The position numbers and the translations under genes are program-made. The notes under the pieces are model-generated. The model ran no database searches. It was not told the DNA's origin and worked only from the letters and a program-made list of their open reading frames with translations. This document shows positions 21,783-33,105 of a stretch of 64,000 nt of DNA, piece by piece (within the stretch, counting starts at the first letter, position 1; each line of letters opens with the position of its first letter). The DNA comes from Gonocerus acuteangulatus (taxonomy: Eukaryota > Arthropoda > Insecta > Hemiptera > Coreidae), in NCBI GenBank assembly GCA_946811695.1, contig OX328123.1, positions 47,696,009 to 47,760,008 on the forward strand. The letters run 5' to 3'.

Positions 21783-23482
21783 ACCGGCCCAGATGGTAAA
21801 GCCCATGGAGGACCAGCCATCCTCACCCGAAAAACCTTATCCCATCACCCTCGTCCCACCAATCCCACAGATTCACTCCACCACTATCACTATCTCCACA
21901 TTTTCATTTCCAATTTCCCTGTCAGCTGTTTACTGTCCTCCTAATAAACCTCTACTAGAATCATAAATCCTAGATCTTCTAGAATCCCTTGGTGCCAAAT
22001 TCCTTCTAAGAGGGGATTTCAACGCTAAGAATCTCCAGTGGGGGTCAAGGGTAACCAACTCCCGTGGGCGTACCCTACTCTCTGCACTCTCCTCAAAACA
22101 CTGCACAACCATTTCCCCGAACTCCCCAACATACTGGCCTACCGACCCAAACCGTATCCCCGATCTAATGACCTTACATCTGTCTTCACCTCAATAGATT
22201 CCGTAAATGACTTATCCTTTGGCCATAATCCTTTAATCCTTACACTCTTGCTACAACCTATTCCAAAGCCCCAACCTCCTTCCTTAATCACTGGACCGAT
22301 CGATTGGAACCTTTTCCGATCCCTCTTTGAAGACACCATCAACCTCAATATTTCCCTCAAAATCCCAGATGACCTAGATATAGCTGTTTAATAATTCACA
22401 ACCTCCATTCAACAATGCGCACGGAAATCCCCCCTTCCTAAACGCCATTACCAACCAATCCCACCTGAAAGTCCTCTACCCCAATTCCTAAAAGACTTAA
22501 TTGTAGCGAAGCGCCAAGCTTCAGCTCTATGGCATAGAACCCGACATCCCTCTGACCGTCGCTCTTACAATCAATTATGCCGATTAGTAAAGCGACAACT
22601 AATCCAACATCGTTCCGAATCATTTAATTCCTACCTTCCATCTCTATCAACCTCCGATAAACCCCATTGGACAGCCATCCGTAAAATCCTGAAATACCAT
22701 CCTGAATCTCCCCCATTTCGCCGAGAGGACGGCACATGGGCCGCCTTCGACGAAGAGAAATCCGAATTGTTTGCCAATCACCTAAAAAATATATTTACTC
22801 CTCATCCCTCTCCGGAACATGATCCCTATTTAGCGGAATTAGATGATTTCCTACAATCCCCACTTCCTCTCTCCCTACCACCAAATGCAGTATCTGAAGT
22901 AAAATTTCTAATATCCCGATTACCTTCCCGGAAATCCCCTCGTCACCACCTCATCACCTCTAGAATCCTTAAACAGCTCCCAACAAGGCCATTGGTTTCC
23001 TCACCTACATCTACAACTGCATCCTTCGAACAACCCATTATCCCATACTCTGAAAATTCTCAATTGTTGTCCTTTTTCCGAAAACCGAAAAAGCTCCTAG
23101 CAATTCTTCCTTTGACCACCCTAGCAGTCTGCTTCCTATATTTTCAAAATTATTTGAAAAAAATCTATTAAAGCGTCTACTACCTATCCTTAATTCCCAA
23201 AATCTCATCCAATCTCATCAATTCAGCTTTCGCTCCCAGCACTCCACAGTGCAGCAAGGGCTTCGTGTTGTGGATCTCATCTCCTCATCCCTCGAGCGAA
23301 AAGAGTATTACACGTCTGCCTTCTTGGACGTTGCCCAGACATTCGACCGAGTCTGGCATTCAGGCTTACTCTTCAAACTCAAAACTCACCTTCCCAGCAC
23401 CCTTTACCTAATCCTTCGCTCCTACCTCTCAGACAGGTTTTTCCGAGTCCGGCATGGAACAGCCTACTCAGATTATTTCATC
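21783..23482 (+). pseudogene. Jockey-type LINE ORF2, degenerate and truncated
   Basis: Pieces in different frames read as a Jockey-clade ORF2. Endonuclease: LLRGDFNAKNLQWGS and TNSRGRTL near 22000-22080, then PTDPNRIPDLMTL near 22140. Linker to RT: MFANHLKNIFTPHP at 22767, EVKFLISRLPSRKSP at 22900-22940. RT: HQFSFRSQHSTVQQG near 23218-23260, then LDVAQTFDRVWHSGLL near 23325-23370 and SYLSDRFFRVRHGTAYS near 23425-23473. It stops before the FADD-type catalytic motif. Frames break repeatedly (for example after 22391, near 23060 and near 23171). The codons are C-rich compared with the flanks, which marks the insertion. No RNase H is seen, as expected for Jockey. Confidence 0.85.
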
Positions 23483-23529
23483 ATGGCATCAGATGATGCG
23501 AATCATGGAGAGTTATTTTAATAAATTGA

Positions 23530-24714
23530 CTATTATGTTAAATTCGAATTTCATTCAATGACCTCTGCCTACACTTGACAAATTGATGAGATTTAAGTAA
23601 TTTTTTATGTTAATTATTTTCTTGTAGGTAGTGTGTTGAAGTACTTGACTTGACAAGGATCTAAAGATTGCTGGATATGTGTACACGTGTAAATGCTCCT
23701 CTCAGACTGCTACTGGATGTGTGTTCCAAGTGTTAGCTCTGCAGTCTGTCTACAGCTGTAGGGTTGATCTTCTAAAGCAAACAGGAAAGTAGCTTTCATT
23801 ATTGATCTACAACCAGTTCTACACAGCCAAACAATATTCTTGCTGAGATTAATATCATCTCCTAGGATTAACAGAACCATTATATCTTCCGTATTGGTGT
23901 CCGAATGAATTTATTCAGATTCAGAATAGGAATTCATTGAATGGTTTAGAATTCTCAACCAGGCCTTATATATAAGAGAATAAATGACTTGAATCACTCG
24001 AATGTTGCCCTTGATTGGAAATGAATTAATTCATACATTTAGTGACTCCTGGGATAGCGAATTAGTGAATCGACCTCCAGACCTAGTTCCATTGACTATA
24101 AACGTAAAAATTTACCTCTCGTTAACAAAATTTATAAATCGAACATTTTGTCTTCATTATACGAGGCATTGTATACCTAGAGTACAGGAAAACTCGCAGA
24201 TTACCGAATTTTTTAAAAATATGGCACGAAAACGAGCAATGGAATTGACTTGGTATCTACATTGGCAGCTTCAAAAGCCTTGCCGTTCCCTTGAGCCCAC
24301 AGACCAGTATCTTTAGTGCTGAACGTATTCAAAAACCCCGACTCGCAGGAATAGAAACAGTTGTTATTTTGGTTCGACCTATAAATGTTTGTGAAATACT
24401 TTATGACCCCAGATACGTGATAGAGGATCAGTGTACCCTTACCTGGAAATACACTCTATAGCAGGATCGGTCAGCCCCACTAAGCACGATAATACAAACT
24501 AGAAATACTAATTTCACAGTTAAATGCATTGAAAAACATCAAAATGTTTCTCATCTTCTTGTCGTCTTCTCCTATAATAATAATTCTACAAGAAAATGCA
24601 ATTTAAAACAAAACAAAAATAAAAAAGTGAGCTAAACAACTACAAAAACGCATCAAAAGGACAAAACAAACACTAGAATTATTCATTAAATGACCCTTAG
24701 CTCAAATATGTATA
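23530..24714. other. Anonymous region
   Basis: An open frame at 24002-24316 has no recognised motif. A scrap near 24343 (CGACTCGCAGGAA) is the complement of the Helitron-family end module. Confidence 0.35.
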
Positions 24715-24956
24715 ACTGGCGAATAAGGCGGAAGGTCAATAAAATATTGCCACACACTTTTACACTTTTTACACTAGGAGTTTAGACGAGGCCCTGCTAG
24801 TGAAAGGTTCCATTCCTCAGGTTGAGGCTGAATTTGATGTTTAAGAGTGTTCCCTTGAAGAGGCACCAAAAAGGGTGCGAAACATGTCGGGAAGATAAAT
24901 AAAAAGTGTAAAAGTGTGTGGCGATATTTTAATGACCTTCCGCCTTATTCGCCAGT
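24715..24956 (+). mobile_element. Inverted-repeat unit enclosing a hammerhead-like core
   Basis: Arms 24715-24770 and 24901-24956 are complementary over 56 bp with two mismatches (ACTGGCGAATAAGGCGGAAG in the left arm). The 130-bp interior has GGCCCTGCTAGTGAAAGGTT, then the ribozyme-like core at 24853-24888. The same interior order occurs at 49140-49233 and 51807-51925. The layout resembles PLE copy 2 reduced to termini, so I infer a minimal PLE derivative or other hammerhead-bearing retroelement. Confidence 0.55.
24853..24888 (+). ncRNA. Hammerhead-like core
   Basis: TTGAAGAG, then perfect stem GCACC/GGTGC with loop AAAAAG, then GAAAC and ATGTC. One base departs from the CTGANGA consensus (C to T). 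Confidence 0.45.
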
Positions 24957-25555
24957 CAAACATTAGAAGTTTTAAACACTTATCTCTCCGATTAAAATTA
25001 ACTACTCGAAAATCGCTTATAACCTTTTTTGTAGAACATTTACTAAGTTTTCGAATGGACCTTCATCTTACCACGATTTCCCAATCAATTTCGAGATAAA
25101 CAGGAAAAAATACATAGTTCCCAAAACTTTTCATGTCTGTTTATAAAATATTTTATTCTAATCTTCCATCGTCTTCTTTGCAAACGTAACCAAAATTTAA
25201 ACAATTTAGTTTAAATGAATTTCGAACATGCAGACAATATTTCAACTGAATCCCATCATTCCCCCCCTGATTGTATGTACCCAAACCAAAAACTTTATTC
25301 AATTTTTTAATTTTCTCGAAAACGGTTACAGATTTCACCTTAAAAATGGTTTCATTCGTTTTCCTACATGAAGGAACTTATAAAACGAATATTCGCACGC
25401 ATATGATGTAAGCGTAACCATGAACCTGGGGACGGATTTTGCTGGTTAACGAACTCGACCTTTCAAATTAGACGAACGATTTTTGTACAAAATTTCATCA
25501 AAACCCATTTTTGAAGCTGTGAGAGAGCGAACAGACAAATACACACACATATGTG

Positions 25556-25595
<40 letters not shown>

Positions 25596-25737
25596 CATAC
25601 ATAACAATTTGAACCACTTTTCTTTTCGAGATCTATAGGTTATGAAACGTCAAATTTTCTAGTCAGCACTTCTGGATTGTGTCATGAGGTCAACCTCATA
25701 AGCGGGTTCCCTCCCTATAGAGGGAGGAACCCCGCTA
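24957..25737 (-). mobile_element. Helitron-family segment, minus strand
   Basis: Reversed module order relative to 18640-19960: TTATCTCTCCGATTAAAA, TTTCTCGAAAACGGTTACAG, TTTGCTGGTTAACGAACTCG, (TA)n at 25559-25591, then ATTGTGTCATGAGGTCAACC and a small hairpin CCTCCCTATAGAGGGAGG at about 25711-25728. The right boundary is the hairpin's CCCCGCT. Confidence 0.65.
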
Positions 25738-26390
25738 ACTCTTGAGCAGAACGGAAGTCTGCACTGAATCGCGTACCCCCCTTTTAGCACTCCAAAATAA
25801 ATTCACGAAGGATTCACATCAATAAGAATATTTAGAGTATTGGCAACCAGGCACACTATATGAATTGGCGACAAACCATGGCAGCCGACCCTGCCTCTCA
25901 AATTTATTTACAAGATGTGAAGATTTACCTGAAAATCCTAAAATAGAATAAATTAAAGGAGGATTTTAATAATAAAGACCAATTCATTACAATTATCGAG
26001 AGCGCAGTAGTTGTCAATAGCCCTATAAGCAACTTAACAGCCGGTGGAATTGTGCTATCCCGTTTGAGAACCGCCCATACTCGTTTTACCTTTGGATATA
26101 ATTGATAAGTGACGTGTCAGCCTCCAGGATGTAATGCACATTCATTTTGTTAATTAAGTTTTTTTTTTTGTTTTGTTTTTTTTATGGCGTGAAGTAATTT
26201 TTTGAATAAATATGTGAAAACAGTGTACTTTTATGTGAGAGAAACTATTTATTATGTATATTGTAAATGTGTAGTTAAGTATAATTTGTGTAGTTTTAAA
26301 GTTATTTTGTATGGTTGATCCGGTATTTTCTTTGTTGTAATACAGATTATATTTAGATTTAAGAACGTTTCGTTTATTTTATTCCGAGGC
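25738..26390. other. Anonymous AT-rich region
   Basis: No gene or complete element recognised. Confidence 0.35.
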
Positions 26391-26424
26391 CAGAAAGCAG
26401 TTTTTTTAAACGAAACTGATGATG

Positions 26425-26475
26425 TTGGTGCTAATGACCTTAGCTGTTGAGGAACAAAAGAAAATAAATTTTAAA
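26425..26475 (+). mobile_element. Isolated SINE/LINE tail
   Basis: TTGGTGCTAATGACCTTAGC followed by an A-rich stretch matches the common tail of the SINEs at 12.2, 20.1 and 52.1 kb without any recognisable head. Confidence 0.4.
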
Positions 26476-26480
26476 AAATG

Positions 26481-26512
26481 GTTTGGCTTGAATTTTAAGC
26501 CTTCATCAAAGC
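26481..26512 (-). ncRNA. Degenerate hammerhead-like core
   Basis: Minus strand: TTTGATGAAGGCTTAAAATT followed by CAAGCC and AAACC. The hairpin GGCTT/AAGCC is kept; CTGATGA has become TTGATGA and GAAA is AAAC. Confidence 0.3.
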
Positions 26513-26597
26513 TATAAAAAAAAATGTGGACAAAGTACTAACTAATATATTTATATATAAGTATTCCTAAGAGATAAATAATAAATATTATTTATTA

Positions 26598-27332
26598 TCT
26601 CTAATATATAAAATTCAGGTGTCACAGTTGTAGTGTTTATACTCCTCCGAAACGGCTTAACCGATTTTTTTGAAATTTATTATGTATATTCAGTAGGTCT
26701 GAGAATAGGGTTATAACTAATTTTTATACCCCTAAGTGTTAAGGGTAGCCCACCCCAAAAAAATATGTTTCCTTTTTTTTGGACAAAATATATTTTTTTT
26801 ATGATTTGGCATTACAAAATACATACAACCCTAAATTTTCAACTTTCTACCACCAATCCCTTTTTTATAATAACGATATTAGTAAAACATAATGCTGCAA
26901 ATGGTCAACAATTTAATTCAACATTGAAAATCAATGCCAAATGAGCCACTTCAATTTTTACTAATTTACTTTATGGGAGGTGAGGGACTCCAAACGCGCA
27001 CTCGCCAATCGCTTGGATGTACGTTGGGGCTACATTAACCTCAATCCACGGTTTGCAGGCGCATGGTCGGTGAGAGTGACGATCTATTCAATGATCACAA
27101 TGAATCGTTGAAATTATTTAAGTCACACATGCACAAATTACGAAGTGATAATCACGCTATTGTCATCAATCCTGATAAAGAACCATCTGAAGAGTACATT
27201 TGGTGCACCTGTTGGTGACGACATTGCTGGAATCATAGTTGGCGACCGTACAGCTATGCAAGAAATCGTGAGTCGAAGAAGAAATAATAATCTTGAAACC
27301 AAAACAAGGTTTGCCATAAACATCGTCAGCTA

Positions 27333-27333
<1 letters not shown>
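26598..27333 (+). mobile_element. Helitron with a helicase-domain relic
   Basis: The 5' end A|TCTCTAATATATAAAATTC is a typical arthropod Helitron start, followed by CCGAAACGGCTTAACCGATT. The 3' end is GTCAGCTAG at 27325-27333 before T. No target duplication is present, consistent with rolling-circle transposition. A clear palindrome near the 3' end is not obvious. It is an internally deleted derivative. Confidence 0.75.
27130..27330 (+). pseudogene. Helitron helicase-like N-terminal region, fragment
   Basis: Two frames join into a recognisable piece: RSDNHAIVINPDKEPSEEY (from about 27140), then after a frameshift STFGAPVGDDIAGIIVGDR and EIVSRRRNNNLETK. Helitron Rep/helicase proteins have the pattern F-N-A-P-x-x-x-E-V-A-x-V-I-V-G followed by D-I-V-L-x-R-R-N, and this piece fits it. 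The Rep HUH motifs and the helicase motifs are absent. It supports the Helitron call and shows that an autonomous partner once existed. Confidence 0.65.

Positions 27334-27396
<63 letters not shown>
27334..27396. repeat. (TA)n microsatellite
   Basis: About 62 bp TA run starting exactly at the Helitron 3' end. Confidence 0.95.
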
Positions 27397-27398
<2 letters not shown>

Positions 27399-28159
27399 AG
27401 TGAGTTCTTACTCTGTCCATTCTTATTATAGTAGTACAATTTATAGCCCTCATGAACCTAAACCTCAAGACGAAACGTTAGAAATAAAAATAAGTTAAGA
27501 AATAAAAAGGGAAGAACTGCATTAAAGATAATATTTCATAATGATTCTAATATGTACAAATTTAAAAAAAAGTTCTACCCCATCTTTTGCAAAGTAAGCC
27601 ACTTTTATCCATACCTGTTAACTGGACTATTACATTATGAATTTAAACGTTTAGAAGTATATTAAAAGTAATATTTGAATCATTTTTAGATAACAAGAGT
27701 TCTAAGAATGAAAACTATGGAATGGTTTCAGGTTTTGTTTTTTTTGTTTTGTTTTTTTTTGGTTGAATTTAAGGCGTGTCAACCGTTGGGTTCATTAACG
27801 CCAGGGTTTCAGGTTTGACTCCGACGTTAAGGTTATGGGTTGCAAAGAGGAACATAAATTAGCATTTATTTAAATTTTCTCTTTATAAGTCTTAATTTAT
27901 GGTCCTTTCTCTAACCCTTTACCTTACCGAGGGAGTTTATTTATGTTTTGTCTTTGTAAAAATTATTATTTAGAATCTCATGGGCCTCTGTGGGCCCAAG
28001 CTTTACCTGCAAGGACGCTATTTACCGGATCAATAGCTACTGTAAAAAACCAACGCACAAATACAACTGAGGATTATCCAAATCCAATAATACCAATAGT
28101 TTTTTTTTCCAATAATACCATAACTTTACAGGAATAAGAAAATTAAAGACACAATACAA
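27397..28159. other. Anonymous AT-rich region
   Basis: No recognised gene. An open frame at 27943-28137 lacks motifs. Confidence 0.35.
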
Positions 28160-28649
28160 GGGCGTGCATTAATAAGGAGGCAGCTGGTTCTTTTACATTT
28201 TGGGCAAATTGAAGAAAACCTTTTAAAATGATTTCTGTTGATATTTTTTTCCATTTTCATTTTCTTATCATAACATAGCCACCTACTTAGGAAAGTAGGT
28301 CCACAAGCACCCTATCCTACCTTTTTTAGAGTAGTACTGTCAGATTTAATGATTTGGACCTGCACTCGTTTTTAGCCACGTTCTATAAAACCCCAAAATT
28401 TACGATTTTTTCAAAACAAATCTGCTTTTTATCACATTTTCAACACATATTTGTGTGGGAGGCTGGCAGGCAGATGGTAAGTCAATAGTCGACTTCACAA
28501 AGGGCGTTAGTTGCAGTGTTTTTACTATTGAAGTGACCAGAGCTGCTTCCTTATTTCATCAGAAGATAGAGATAATTTTTAAGTCCATGATAATGTCCTG
28601 ACCTGAAAATCCCAAAAAAATGAAGCTGTCTCCTTATTATTGCACGCCC
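28160..28649. mobile_element. Non-autonomous TIR element, family unknown
   Basis: Terminal inverted repeats of 26 bp: 28160-28185 (GGGCGTGCATTAATAAGGAG then GCAGCT) and 28624-28649, with two mismatches. The 490-bp interior holds no transposase. No convincing target duplication is visible, so the superfamily is open. Confidence 0.75.
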
Positions 28650-29236
28650 GTCAATTCTTGTTTGCGTCCTAGATAATAACACAGCAAAGAATAAATTTCC
28701 TCGTACAAGTGTGTTACACACTTACAGTTAACGATAGTTGTCATTCATGGTGCTGGCATACATGTACCTAGTATTTGTATTCTGACAGTTTTTATCATGA
28801 GACAACATTGGTCTAAAATTTGCCGAAGCTTTCTATCCGACTTGCCAATCTTTCAAAGACGAAAACTGGATCTTCACGCAAGTCGTATTAGAGAGATATT
28901 ACATCGCAAGGTTCGGCCAGGGCAACTAAATAAAACATAATTTCACTTCATTTTATCTTGGAGGAGTTGTTTTCAGAATTTCTCTTGTTACGTGAGTAAA
29001 GACCTCTTTTTATAGAGCCTATGTTCATTTAAAATGCCATACCCTTTTATAATATGTTTAATTACAAGTAACATGAATCCATGTTGACTAATAGCTTAAA
29101 ATTTCCAGAAAATGTAATATGATAAATGACAAAATTTAAGTTTTAATAAAAGTATTTAATTCACATTGTGTTTTATTCAATAAAGAACATGTATAGTTAC
29201 TTTCAACAAGTTCAGTACTTCATCTCTTTGAGTATG
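28650..29236. other. Anonymous region
   Basis: Nothing recognised apart from a short palindrome AGTGTGTTACACACT near 28709. Confidence 0.35.
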
Positions 29237-29238
29237 TA

Positions 29239-29695
29239 TCAGGTCATCCCATAAGTAATGTCGGTTATGTCGGAGTACTGTAGAATGTTTTTCTGCTAGA
29301 CCTTCGACCGTTACAACAGGATTTTCTTCGGTAGGATCTCGCCGTCAACGTATGTTTACAGAACTTTACGAGGATTGTCTTCAAGCTTGCGGTTTACCGC
29401 TTAGAATCGTTCAAACCACTGCTGCACTTGTCGCTGACTAATGTCATTTTCGCCACGTGTTCCTACAAGTTATCGATAAGTTCAAGCAGCATTTTCTGCT
29501 TTATGAAATTCCCAAAGCATAGCATGGCGTAAGTGGTGTCTTGGGAGATACATTTCAAATGAATTTCAGCACAGAATAAATATATTTTACCAACCAAAAT
29601 ATAATTAAATACCATGTAAACAAAAATAAATTGAAACGGAGGGAACATAAACAGAAAGAATATTAAAAACCGACATTACTTATGGAATGACCTAA
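29239..29695 (-). mobile_element. mariner-family deletion derivative
   Basis: TIRs 29239-29266 (TCAGGTCATCCCATAAGTAA then TGTCGGTT) and 29668-29695 are complementary with two mismatches and are flanked by TA on both sides, the mariner target. The interior keeps an N-terminal transposase relic on the minus strand. At 457 bp it is about a third of a full mariner. Confidence 0.82.
29300..29475 (-). pseudogene. mariner transposase N-terminal relic
   Basis: On the minus strand, pieces read DISQRQVQQWFERF and NRKLEDNPRK. This corresponds to the helix-turn-helix region of mariner transposases, where a W-F-x-R-F motif is followed by an E-D-x-P-R motif. Stops and frame changes interrupt it, and the DDD catalytic domain is missing. 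Confidence 0.55.
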
Positions 29696-29697
29696 TA

Positions 29698-30399
29698 TCA
29701 TATAATTTTGACTTGTAGTGATTTTGATTTCTTTAAGCAAGAATTATAAGTAATATTTAAAAAATAAAAATAAAAATAAAAGAAAAACTTATTTGTGCTT
29801 GTGATATCTAAAATGCGACTATGATCTTTGATAAACTGCTTAAATACTTTCGCCAAATTTCTCCGAACACTGATTAGCTCTTTTTTTCTCTTTTTTTTGC
29901 AGTGGTTCTTGTTTTCATTCAATTAGTCATAATAAGAGAAAGGCTGTGTTCTTCTTAAGTCTTGCCTGTCTCTTAAGGAAGAAATTTTCAGCGAAAAACA
30001 ACAACAAACCACAGGAGTGAAGAACAATTGTCTCAATAACCAATACATCTCCCATAGGAAGGAGATCGAATGGAGACGCTCTTCCGTATAATAAAGTTCC
30101 AGAAATCCTGAAGGAGTATTCTCTAGGAACAATCGACTCCAAAGAAATGATCATTGGACTGTGAAAGGTGAAGTTACTGGGTTTAGTTTTCCTTTTGCAT
30201 TCAGAAGCCGCCATCCATAGAAGGGGATATTTTCCTTTAGACTTTCGTTCATCAAACACAGGGAAATTTCACACTGAAGGACACCGTGAATGGAATCTCT
30301 GATAAACAAGTCTCACACTCTACCAGGTCAGCATCATTTTTAGTCTAAGTTATTGATATTTCTTGTATCGCAGTATCAGAATTTAGGAATAGTATTATT
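29698..30399. other. Anonymous region
   Basis: An open frame on the minus strand at 29927-30259 has no motif I recognise and no support from splice or start context. Confidence 0.3.
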
Positions 30400-30619
30400 A
30401 TTATAAGCCGCTTTACAATAGTAATAGTGTTAGAATTGAGGTTTCATGTTTGTAACTATCGAGGATGAAACTTCAAAAATACTTAATACAACGTATTGTG
30501 AAGTAGGTAAGGAAGCAACTTCAATTAAAATATTATTAAAAGTATAATCATTGAAATAAATTTCAATATTAAACTATAATGAATAAGAACTTATTCATGG
30601 GATAAAAATGCAGTTCATT

Positions 30620-31080
30620 AACCTGTCTTCGGGATCTTCATATCATTCTGTACTTTATAGATATGTTAAGATATTGTCTATATACTGGCTATCTTCAGCG
30701 AGAAGTTCACACGTGTTAAATGGGTTCTTCAGGTCTTTCCGTCTAATGCAGTCTGTTAGAATATGTTTTATTGCCAGTTCAGTATTATAAATTTCACACG
30801 ATGGTCTCTCTTGTCCTGTCATTATTCGCGTGTAAGTCATGATTGGCGGGCCAATATCACCATGTCTCTTCTATTGGCTCGACAACTGGAAGGACAATCC
30901 TTGACGGTATGTTTTATACTCCGTAGTTGTCCAAGAGTGTCCCCAGTATTCCAAAATAAATTTCTTATCAATTCTGTTTCGGCCTTTTTGTGGAATTGGT
31001 CCTCTATCTATTGTGTCTGTTCTGCAGCTATTTTCGCGTGGGTGCCTGCAATCGGATTTTTCCTTCGTTCTTTGTGACCA
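30620..31080 (-). pseudogene. I-type LINE ORF2 C-terminal relic
   Basis: The minus-strand frame ends PSCEIYNTELAIKHILTDCI, then RRKDLKNPF and SQYIDNILTYL. The LINE at 53839-57501 ends the same way (PRCDTCYVPLTVKHLLTDCM, then a similar NNL...LLAEKSPYIDTILTYL tail). A further piece upstream (31075-30840) is frameshifted, with SIKHTVK in place of the usual IK-S-N segment. The Cys-x2-Cys pair of the terminal finger is damaged here (CEIYN). Confidence 0.75.
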
Positions 31081-31089
31081 GGCAGCCTT

Positions 31090-32099
31090 TACTCAAGAGA
31101 AGTGTATTCAAAAGAAGTGTATTCTTCTTGTAGTGTATAAATCTAATGCTCTAAATCTAGAAGGTTTTTGGCCTTATAAATATTTATAAAAACACTTTTC
31201 CCAAACTGTTAGAGGTGATGGCGCCAATTCCAATCTCGCGGGTGTTATATGAAAGACATGAAAACAAATGTGCACACCCGCGTGGTATATATTGGAGTAC
31301 TGGAAGGCCCTATATCCAATATTCATAGCATCGACCCTGAAAGCTTTAGACCATCCGAATGACGTGGGACTTATCCTGTATATCCGAGCTATTACATCCT
31401 TACGTCTTATTGGATAGTTCATTCCAACCTCAACTATATTTTAAGACTGGGTTAATCTCCACGCCCGTAAATTAAGTGAAATCACAATACTAAACCTTAT
31501 ACATACATAAAATTACCATGTAAGAACATTCATTGATTGGTGACCACTTTAATTGCTTAAGTGTAACAAATTTCCTGTAAACTTTAAGGTTGAACATTTC
31601 AAAACAAACTTCCTGAAACCTTAGTTTAGTTATTTATGCCTAATAACTAATATATATTCAAACTTTCTCACAAATACCAATTTATTTCTATTAATTTTTA
31701 CATTTATCACTTTGCAGACCAATGGTATCCTAAGCTGAGATGATTTACTGGTTGAAAACTTAAAACGATAACCTTCACTTTACGAAAACTTCATAAGGAT
31801 GACAAGAAATCTAAAACTAGAAAGAATATTCACAACAAAACTTGGTGTATAACAATTAAATTTATTAAAACAGATTAAAAAAATATGGAAAAATAGAGTT
31901 CGTTGATGTGAAAAGTTTGGCCAGGAAGAGCTCTATCTGCGCTGTAACCTCTACTTATTTTTTGTATTTGTTAGCGTATTAACAATTGGGATATTAACGA
32001 CGGGCAATCTACAAGGGGTCTGTGAAGCTGAGCTCTTCAGATAGATATCAGTGCAGTAAATGGGCTTTTCAAAAAGTAATGTTTATTGTAATCGTCTGA
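31090..32099. other. Anonymous region
   Basis: An 82-residue minus-strand frame at 31174-31422 is unrecognised. No transposon termini seen. Confidence 0.3.
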
Positions 32100-33105
32100 T
32101 CTATAGGGTCTGAATAGAGAAACGTTCTAGTAGGCACTTCCGGATTGCATCATAAGGTTAACCTTATAAGCGGGTTTCCTCCCTATAGAGGAAGGAGGAA
32201 CCGCGCAAAATGCGCTCTACTATCGCTGTTTTGTTGGTCCGATTTATATGAAATTTGACAGAAGAATATTTAATGTAAAACGAAAGGTCAAGTCCAGAAG
32301 AATCTGCCCACCGCAACACGTATTTTTCAGCTAAATTCCAACAGGAAAATGTTAGCGTTTACATATAGTGCGTTCGTATATCTTTTTTCGTATGGCCAGG
32401 AAATATTTGAGAGAGATTGTTGCGATAGTGCTTGGCCATTGTACCGTGAATGCGCATTCCTATCATAAAGTTGCTGGTGGTTTGGGGAAAAGGATGAGAC
32501 ACATAAGCATTTGAATGCGTACTATTGGAGAGCAGAAGATTCCTACATTTTGGTAGCCTGAATGAAGGGGAGATCAAAAGGTCTACAAAGTTCACACAAT
32601 ACCTGAAGTTCATTAGGGCTTTGAAGTAGGGTTGAACAGCCTAGGACTCGCACAATACGACAAATGGCCGATATGCACACCGTGAAGCAAAGGGTATGGG
32701 TCAATAACTAACCTAATCTAATACGTTCATTTCATAGGTGAATAGACCTCGATGATGATATGTGCATATTGTGATTTATAAAATTTTAATACATTAAGAA
32801 AATGAGATTAGAAACTCATTTAATTACTATGTTTACAAGCATGAGCTGTAAGGCCCCTTCATTTGTTTTGTTAAATATCTCGAGAACCAGCTAAAAATCT
32901 TTGTATATGAAATGAGACCATTTTAAGACTAAATAATTTTCTTAAGATAAAAGGTTAAAGTAAACATTTCGATCGGACCATCTTAGTCGGGGGAAACGGA
33001 GCTTGAAGTTTCTCAAATGCTAGTTTCAGTATATTGAGAGCTAAAACCTCTTGCATTATACGGAAATACGCTAAGATTGCGCGGTTTCTGTGAGTCAAAC
33101 TTAAG
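32100..33105. mobile_element. Helitron-family fragments
   Basis: A minus-strand head module (GGCACTTCCGGATTGCATCA and TTATAAGCGGGTTTCCTCCC) occupies 32130-32215. Plus-strand modules follow (TTGGTCCGATTTATATGAAA at 32234 and AAAGGTCAAGTCCAG), and an end module near 33062-33105 (ACGCTAAGATTGCGCGGTTT). The pieces are diverged and their joints are unclear. Confidence 0.5.

Noticed and set aside
24002..24316. 104-residue host protein
   Set aside because: No motif, no splice context and no codon signal distinct from the flanks.
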